Shown here: positions 1-9,700 of the stretch, piece after piece
Numbering within the stretch: the first letter of the stretch is position 1
Layout of the letters: each line of letters begins with the position of its first letter
Source: Glandiceps talaboti
Lineage: Eukaryota > Hemichordata > Enteropneusta > Spengelidae
Length of the DNA stretch: 64,000 bases
Assembly: GCF_964340395.1 (NCBI RefSeq)
Contig: NC_135554.1
Span: 17,216,592 to 17,280,591, forward strand
Reading direction: 5' to 3'
Notes under the pieces: model-generated
What the model was told of the DNA's origin: nothing
The model's database searches: none
Seen by the model: the letters and a program-made list of their open reading frames with translations, nothing else
Program-made: the position numbers and the translations under genes

Positions 1-794
1 CACTGTGTTTGTTGTTTGGGATAACACCAACTGTTTGTGATAAAATGAAAGTACTGTGTCTGGTAAACTTAATTGATTGTAGTTACACTCATGCAAATAG
101 ACAGACATCCTGGCTATTACTGAGTGATATTTTCAAAGTCTCAGGGAAAAAAATTAATGGTTTGTGTTCACCAGACTGTTTTTTAGACAAAACTGTAACG
201 TCAATAAGCCGTTTTTCGTCTCGCGGCAGATCTCATGAGATCCTACACGAGTCATTGCATCTATAGCAACCATGTAAGTCAAGCTAAAAGTGTCAAGCAC
301 TAAGCAATACTATTGTTCTCAACGTCATCACACATGGCCACGGGGAAAGCTTGACCGCGTTCATATGTTTGACAACAGTTGTTGCTAGGCATATTTGCAT
401 CTTTCGTAAGATCAGCAAGGAGACGTAAAATCCCTTACTCTATATTGCCAAGTAACAATGGAAGCATGTATACAAAATTTCAAAATCCTTAGCAAACCTT
501 GTAATCATCTAGCTGTGTCAAATTAACAGGGGGTCAACACCTAAAAGTTTCCAATTTGTTGGACCCATTATACAATCACTCACTGTTGTTAAGTAACAGG
601 GGGTGTGTGCGCGCCTACACAATACCCACTACATTAAAGTGTGCAGAAGCAAAGTTCACTGTTACTACTATAAGCTTGGCTGACACAGTGAACAGCAAGT
701 GTCATTTGTGCGTGCAGACACCAGTACTTAATACATGTACACGGTCCTGTTGTGGCGTCATACTTGTATTCTTCATTTCCATTGTCCCTCAGAC
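1..794. other. HAUS3 3' flank, no separate gene seen
   Basis: This stretch lies downstream of the HAUS3 stop codon on the minus strand and probably includes the 3' UTR. I found no canonical AATAAA in minus orientation between here and the window edge, so the transcript end is not placed. Plus-strand ORFs at 9-266 and 556-984 show no recognisable domain; the second overlaps the real last HAUS3 exon on the other strand. Confidence 0.4.
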
Positions 795-3700
795 TCAGGA
801 TACCTTACTGGCCTGCACTCTAGCACTTAGATCTGCCAGTAATTGTCTCAGCTTTGCTGGCTTTGTGAAGAAATACACAAACAGGTTCCTTTCCGTGGCC
901 AGGAGTCTGTTGCTCTGCAAAGTCTGCAATGGAATGGGGACAGCAATATTAGGCAAAATAATGCAGTATGTATCGATGCCATAAATGTGCCTTTCATGTT
1001 AAAGTTCTACAGTCCATAACTGTAATTTTCACAGGTAAAGTCCAGTCAGACTTATTTCTGCCTTTAGTACACTTGTAATGATTACTGCTATCAACTTAAA
1101 GGAAAAGTCCAGTCAGACTTATTTCTACCTTTAGTACACTTGTATTGATTACTGCTATCAACTTAAAGGTAAAGTCCAGTCAGATTTATTTCTGCTGTTA
1201 GTACACTTGTATTGATTACTGCTATCAACTTAAAGGAAAAGTCCAGTCAGGCTTATTTCTACCTTTAGTACACTTGTATTGATTACTGCTATCAACTTAA
1301 AGGAAAAGTCCAGTCAGACTTATTTCTGCCTTTAGTAGACTTGTATTGATTACTGCTATCAACTTAAAGGAAAAGTCTAGTCAGACTTATTTCTGCCTTT
1401 AGTACACTTGTCATGATTACGGCTATCAACTTAAAGGAAAAGTCCAGTCAGACTTATTACTACCTTTAGTACACTTGTATTGATTACTGCTATCAACTTA
1501 TATCTATAGGATTTTTGGGTGATAAAATAGCATGTTGGTAACTTATTCAATTTTGAAATCTTGTAAAAGAAGCCCTACTGCACTTGACATGTGTACAGCC
1601 ATTATGGGGATTTCTAGCAAAGGTTTATGGGAAAACCTTGTGATGACATCATATTTATCACAATCATTTTGTCTTGATACCCATAAACCCTTGCAGGAAA
1701 AGTCCAAAATAGCCGAACATGCTTCAGGTACGATATTGATTCTTTAAATAAGTAAGTTACCAACTTGAAGGTACAATTTTGTCACTCAAATTCACACATA
1801 AGTTGATTGCACTAGTACTAATACATGTGTGCTAAAAGCAGAAATATGCCTGACTAAACTTCTTGTTTAAATTGCATGTTTACTAACTTAGACTAAAAAT
1901 ACTGATGTAATCATAATGTTTGATGTCTAAGTTTTAGAAATAAATGTACTATATTGGGGCTCAAAAAGTTGAAGAATTGATGTTTGGAATTGAAATGAAT
2001 TGTTCATTCACCAGAAACAAAAAACAAACAAAAGAAAAATATGTACATTTCAAAGAAGTTATCGGGTTAAAACTATCTGGTGAGCACCATATCATTACTT
2101 TGATCTCAATTAGTCTAGTCTAGTCTGGTGACTTCTTACCTTGTGCTTGGCACTAATTGTGGATATGAATTCTAGTAACTTTTCTTCTAAACCATCCAAT
2201 AATTGAGTGAGTTGAGTGATACTCTGTGCGATCTCACGTGGACATAGCTGTGGAAAACCTCCTTTGGTAGCTGAATCTGAATATAACATTTCTTCACATT
2301 CATTCAACGAACACTCACTAGACAAGGAAAATAAAGTAAAAATAGGAGAGACTGGGATTTAGGATAGGTTTAATCCAACAATAATAATCTGTGTATTTAC
2401 ACGGTCTACATGTTGTGGTTGTTATCTCACTTTCAATTCAGCTTGTAATGGCTTTTTCTACCTATTCAAGTAGTTGAATGAGAATGTAACTCATACTTTA
2501 TTTTTGTTAATGAGTAAGAAGGTACCATCTACCTGTATTACATACTAGGATTCCCCTTCAAATTGATGGTAAATAGTTTAGAAATCTGAGCAAATTTTAG
2601 CTCCTTTGCTGTCTCTGTTACTGTGGTTCCCAAATCTTAGCAAAAGACATAAATCATGTTAAAGGCCAGGGTTTCAATCCCAGGTTCGTTCCCACATCAG
2701 TGTTATGTTATCAGTGGCATCATAAGGATTACAGGATCATTCTTTTGTTCTGGATCAAAGGTTATAAATCTTTTCCACACCTACATTTAATCTAAATCTG
2801 AACTTGGCCTTTAATATCGAAAAGAGATACTAAAGAATACATATCTGTTGCACAGAAAAAAGTTGTCAAAGACATAGCAACATTTGAATGTAGTTGGCCT
2901 GCACATGTCAGAAACACAGCTGTTAATGGATGTACAGACAGAAACCAACATTGTAGCCCCATTTAACAGGGTGATATTTTACATAAAACAACAGGGGCAA
3001 TATTTTACACATAACAACAGGGGTGATATTTTACACATAACAGAGGTGATATTTACACATAACAACGGGCAATATTTTACACATAACAACAGGGGCAATA
3101 TTTTACACATAACAACAGGGGTGATAGTTTACACATAACAACAGAGGTGATATTTTACACACAATGGGACGGGGGTGATAGTTTACACATAACAACAGAG
3201 GTGATATTTTACACACAATGGGACAGGGGTGATATTTTACACACAACAACAGAGGCAATATTTCACACACAATGGGACAGGGGGTGATAGTTTACACATA
3301 ACAACAGAGGTGATATTTTACACATAACAACAGAGGCAATATTTCACACACAATGGGACGGGGGTGATAGTTTACACATAACAACAGAGGTGATAGTTTA
3401 CACATAACAGAGGTGATAGTTTACACATAACAGGGGTGACATTTTACATATAACTTACAGTAATGCGAGTGTATCATCTCTGCTAGTTCCACTTGATGTC
3501 AATGAGCTCTTTAGCATTGCAAGTTGATTGGTCAATTTTTTGGCACCATCAATCAATGTGGCATATTTCAGGAATAAGTGTACCTGATCCTGTGATTGGT
3601 CTTCAGAATCCACTGAAATAAACAACAACAATTATCCACTTAATGAAAAATATCTCTTTTATTGACACTTTACTGTATTTTAGTGCCATGCCTTTACTAT

Positions 3701-6700
3701 GGTGAAGATTCTTCCATTTTTCAATTTGATGACACTTTTTAAAGAAATATTTGTATTTAGGAGTACAAAACAGATTCCTTTAAAAAAAGTAAAATTTATT
3801 TTGTACGATAAGAATTGAAATGGCTCAACACCCCCCACCCCCAGTAAAACAATTTAGTTTTTTTTTATCCCACATTGAGCAACTGATCTTATCCCTTACT
3901 CAGTCACTACCAACCAATGACAGTGTACTTACTCAGTCACTACCAACCAATGACAGTGTACGTACTCAGTCACTACCAACCAATGATAGTGTACTTACTC
4001 ATTCACTATCAACCAAAGACAGTGTACTTACTCAGTCACTACCAACCAATGATAGTGTACTTACTCAGTCACTACCAACCAATGATAGTGTACTTACTCA
4101 TTCACTATCAACCAAAGACAGTGTACTTACTCAGTCACTACCAACCAATGACAGTGTACTTACTCAGTCACTACCAACCAATGACAGTGTACTTACTCAG
4201 TCACTACCAACCAATGACAGTGTACTTACTCAGTCACTACCAACCAATGACAGTGTACTTACTCAGTCACTACCATCCAATGACAGTGTACTTACCCAGT
4301 CACTACCAACCAATGACAGTGTACTTACTCAGTCACTACCAACCAATGATAGTGTACTTACTCAGTCACTACCAACCAATGATAGTGTACTTACTCATTC
4401 ACTATCAACCAAAGACAGTGTACTTACTCAGTCACTACCAACCAATGACAGTGTACTTACTCAGTCACTGCCAACCAATGACAGTGTACTTACTCAGTCA
4501 CTACCAACCAATGACAGTGTACTTACTCAGTCACTACCATCCAATGACAGTGTACTTACTCAGTCACTACCAACCAATGACAGTGTACTTACTCAGTCAC
4601 TACCAACCAATGACAGTCTACTTACTCAGTCACTACCAACCAATGACAGTCTACTTACTCAGTCACTACCAACCAATGACAGTCTACTTACTAATAATTT
4701 GATGTAGTCTTATTGTAAATCTGTCCCGTGAGTCTATAGTTTGTTTTAGTGTCGTTGATGGTGATAGGGATGGTTCTGACATCATGACCTGACAAACCAA
4801 TAAAGAAAAAAAATATTATTGTACAACCATGGTCTTAATCAGAATAATGTCACATCTTTGGGTGGAATTATTGATTTTACTATTTCTCATAACAATGTGA
4901 TCTTCAAGATTAAAATTTAAAATATTCAATACATGTCCAACTACATTTCTAGTGTGTAAGGTATGCCATGTAAGGGCACCTTGATGTATTGGCAAAAAAT
5001 AGGGTATGCCATGTAAGGGTGCCCTCATTCATCTCCATATTAAGTAAGGGATGCAATGTAAGGGCGCCCTCATGCACTGGCAAAAAAAAATAAGATATTG
5101 AAGGAGGAGCTAAGTTGTCTGGATGGAATGCATTGGCTAAGAAATTTATTTACAGGAAAAGAAAAATTATTCCATATGATATGCAACTATACCATACCAT
5201 TCTTGATTGTAATGACTGCTGATTCATTTTCAGGAATTTGGATATTCCACTCAGCAACTGGTGGGTTTGTCTGTGTTTTTTCTCTTCAACTTCAAACGAC
5301 ATGGTTAAAAACTCACTTCTAGCCTTCTGTACAATCAATTGTTTCATAACCTACAATATAATGATATCACTATGTCAATAAGAATTATTAAAATATCAAT
5401 TTTATTTTCATTTTGGATGTGAATATTGATATGGAGGAGTTAATTTTTTTGTAATTTACAGGTGTCTATAAAGAGTAACCGTCTGTAACCGAAGTCCAAT
5501 TGTTGAGTATTAAAAGTCAGTTAACAAAATATACTACACAATACATGAACACTAAGTTTTAATAAAACTAATTCATGGTAAATCAGTGTTGATGCAACAT
5601 GATAGAGGTATTCATAAAGAGGATTATTGGTAGTAATCAACACTGACATTTTTCTGTGTTTTGGTGCCACAAAAAAACTTAGTACAAATGATTTCCCAGT
5701 AAAAATGTTGAATTCAACCAGCAAAGAATTCACTGTGTTGGCATAGTTGTTACAATATGATATACTAGTATACGCAGTACATATAATCACTGGCGCCCTC
5801 TATGTTGTTCTGTTGTGGATCAAAATGTTGGAATTTGTGAGACTCTCACCGCACAGTAACATAACTATGGGATAGGGGAAAACCAAATTTTGATATGTCA
5901 TAAGCAGAGATATTGCAGTGTACCTGTGGTGCATCAAATTGGCTTGGAGGGAGGGCAAACTAACATACTGCACCATTGCTGATAAACAGTGTTTTGTTGC
6001 GTGAGTTCACCACATAGTAAAGGAGAGGGAAAAATATATTTGGTGTCACTAGCTATTGCAGTGTGCCAGTGGTATGGCAAATTGGTAAATTTGAATAACG
6101 TAGTGAAAACATTGCACAAATTGATTACTCTTTATACCATGCACAAGCCATAAACATGCAATGTATACCCTGGTTGTTCTACATCACAACAACTCATGTC
6201 ACAACAATGCATGTCTACGTCACTGGTTCTGCTGTGTTCGAAATATGTGTCAAAACGTTTAAAGTTCCCGTTATTTTCCCCAATTTTTCTTAGATATTAC
6301 TGGTGCTGGTATAATTATGATAATTTTTCTTCATTCAGCTGGCAAATATTCATGACCTAAGGATTTTGTCACTACGCACCCAGCGACGTGTGTTGACAAA
6401 GGCCCCTTAGGTCACTTGTATTTTCCCTGGCAGAACAAAGAAAAGTATTGGGGAATAAGATCCACTGTCTACTAACTTGTTCCTGCTTGTAGGTAAAATA
6501 ATCTTGTCTTGCAATCTGTAAATCATAGTCTCCATTTAGTACTCTACTTGTCTGTAACTCTCCTATCTTATGTACCAGGGATTTTAGTTGCATTTCATTC
6601 AACATAGTTGCTCTTCTTTTAACATGTTGAAGCTTAGTCTCTGCTTCATGCAATTGTTGTCTGCAATCACAAAATAATACAATATAAATACCAATACGCA

Positions 6701-6728
6701 TAAAAATACATATCACATAAATACAAAT

Positions 6729-6784
<56 letters not shown>

Positions 6785-9700
6785 ACATATACACACAGAT
6801 GCAAAGACACACTTTCACCCTACAAATCCAAATCCAAATCCAAATCCAAATCCAAATCCAAATCCAAATCCAAATGCAAATACAAATACAAATACAAATC
6901 CAAATGCAAATGCAAATGCAAATACAAATACAAATACAAATACAAATACAAATACAAATGCAAATGCAAATGCAAATACAAATACAAATACAATACCAAG
7001 TATCCGGTAGTATTTTGATGTGTTTACTATAATGTTTTTACATTGCACTGATAGTAGTGGTGTGACTGCTACAACTTCCATCATTGTTTACATCATATAT
7101 AAACATTTCCATGTTGCACTTGTGAACGTTTGTTTTAGGGGATGGGGATGTTGTCCTAAATGAACAAAATATGCTTTTTGAGCTTGTGTGATTAAGAAGA
7201 GTTGGTCAGTTTGACTTTATAGGTTTTACCAGGGCAATATGGTTTCCTCTTGCATTAACACTGAACCATGAGGGACAACCCTAAAACCCACAAACTACAA
7301 TACTCAACGATGACTCCAAGAACACCTACCTTAATTCACTCTCTGTCCTAGGGTTAGAATTCTGTTGTAGAGTTACAGACTTCTGTTCTAAATATTTGAG
7401 AGCTGCTTCAGTGCTTTGACTTTGAACCTGTGCCTTTATATTTCTGTAGAGTCCAACAGGGTACCTGATACAGAAACAGTGACAGTATATATGTAACCAA
7501 GAAATCAGTTATGATGCATATAATTGGTAACTATCGTAATGTTGCACAATCTACAACTCACATGCGTTCAACCACATGGATGTATTCAGATATCACTCTC
7601 CAAATATTTTGCTTTGTTCAGCATAGGAAAATTTGAGTGACCTAAGGGGCCTTGTCAATACAAGTCAAAGGCAAGCAGTGACAAACCCCTTATATCACAA
7701 GCATTTTCCCACAAAATTAAGAGAGATGTTACATAACAATGTATTGTAATTGTAGCTGTGAAAGCTTACACCTGCACTGGTTGCAACTGGGATATATTTT
7801 TTCTGAGGCAGATTTTGAAAAAGAAACGTCATACTACACACTAAACATGGCAATTTATGTTCAAACAATGTTCGACGGTTTACGACTTGTTTAGTCTACA
7901 TTTGTTGGTGCTAGTGATTAATTGTTCGATAGCAACCAAAAGCATTAAAATATTTTACCATAAATTCTCAAAATGTCGTAGTTTTGGGGACCAATAAAAT
8001 AAATATTTTCAAAGCCGGAAATTTATCACTGACAGTCAGTTGTTTTAACCGGCTTCTGTCTATTTTCTACATCACTGAGATTCTCATTTGACATCCAGGT
8101 TTTCGTTAAAGCATAGTTACTCTATAAGGTATCCTTCCACTTTCATCTTGTGACTTACTCTGACTGAATGCGTGCCAACTCCTTACATTCTCGTTTAAAA
8201 ACTTCTTCATTTTCCCCATGAAGAATTACACCGGTAGGACTCCTTACATCTAGAAAACTGTAGCTTGACATATCCGATCCACCGGCTATCTGACCAATAT
8301 CCTGTCAAATCAAATCAAATGAGACAAAAGTCAACAAGATAAAAACAATCTGATTTTCATATGAATAACATTAAAAATATCATTAAGAGTAAAAAAAAAA
8401 AAATCATTAAGAGAAAAATCTGTAAGCAAGACAAACCCAAAACGACAATCAAAACTTGCTTAAAATCACATGGCCTCTCCATAAAGCTAAGCTTGCTGTT
8501 GGGTGCTGGCCAGATCAGTTTAACTACATTTTAGACGACAGTTTAGATGATAAACTCGGTCTTAAAGTGAAATGAAAAGTTTGGTAAATATGCAAGTCAC
8601 TGGTTCAATTAGATGTCAAAATAATTCAGATCAGAATCAAGTACTGAGAATAACAACAAAAGGACATCTATCAACATAGAATATTTTAGTTTTTAACTAG
8701 ATTGCTAATTAGGGTTGTTGGTGGCTGAGTGGTTAAACCACTTGCCTAGCCTCTTACCACTGCAGTCAGGGTCGAACCCATTCAGGGTTTTTACAACGCT
8801 GTAAGTAATAAGAGTGTCGTTCAGTTTGATGCTACCAAACAACGCAGCTTTTCCTCGGGCACTTCGGTTTCCTCCTGCATTAACACTGAACCCATGAGGG
8901 ATGGCCCTCACTGGACTTCTTGGGAGACAAGTGTTTATATGCTTAAAGAACTATCCAGTATAAATAAAGATTATTAATTCTGACTATATAACTGACCCCA
9001 ATGACTTGCATCTTCACCAAAAGTATAAGATAAGTGTACAACAAATGTTACCTTAAAAAACTGTTTTTTAGTATACTTGGTTAATTCTTGTGTAAATACT
9101 TCTTCTTCTCTAAAATACATCTCAAGGGATACTTGAGACAAGAAATATGCATTTTCTAAGTCATGACAGGCCCTGTTGTAGGTGGCATTGGGTGTAGATT
9201 GAGTGTATAATCCACATAGATCTGACACTCCTTTAGACAGTCTCTCCGAACTTATGTTTGTCTACCAAGGAAAGGAGACAAAGAAAAGAACAATGCATAA
9301 TGCAATATCCACACAGAATAAGGAAATATTCCAGCGTAATGTTACTGTCAATGCATAATATTTCAATTTAATATTATGCATTGTATTGTTAAACCAGTAG
9401 ATTGATTAGTAGGAATTTTATGCACATTTTTTTTATATGTATCATAAATTACATCGTCGTTTATGAGTTATATCTTAACACCAGCTTCGAGTTCAGTCAA
9501 TTGCAAGAGGTGGTTACGTGTGCTTCAGTAGGTGCAGAAATGTGAGTACCTTTTAAATATGCAGTAAAAATTATGCCTAAACAGTCAGCTTGTGCCCCTT
9601 TAACAAATTATTGAGAAGGCTTATCTGTACAGGTGAATTGTTACAAATAGTGTTAAAATCTATGATTTATCCAAGCATTTTGGTGCATTACAAACTATTG

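Noticed and set aside
556-984. 142-codon plus-strand ORF
   Set aside because: It overlaps the last HAUS3 exon in antisense, and it has no similarity of its own.
3898-4690. CRISPR-like regular repeats
   Set aside because: The units are contiguous with no unique spacers, the host is a eukaryote, and no cas genes are present.
3820-4707. Long plus-strand ORF with an 11-residue repeat
   Set aside because: It is the translation of the 33-bp minisatellite in a HAUS3 intron. A second frame is open as well, as expected for a repeat length divisible by three.
6727-7084. ORFs rich in QI and FV on both strands
   Set aside because: They are translations of the (CA)n and CAAATN tracts.
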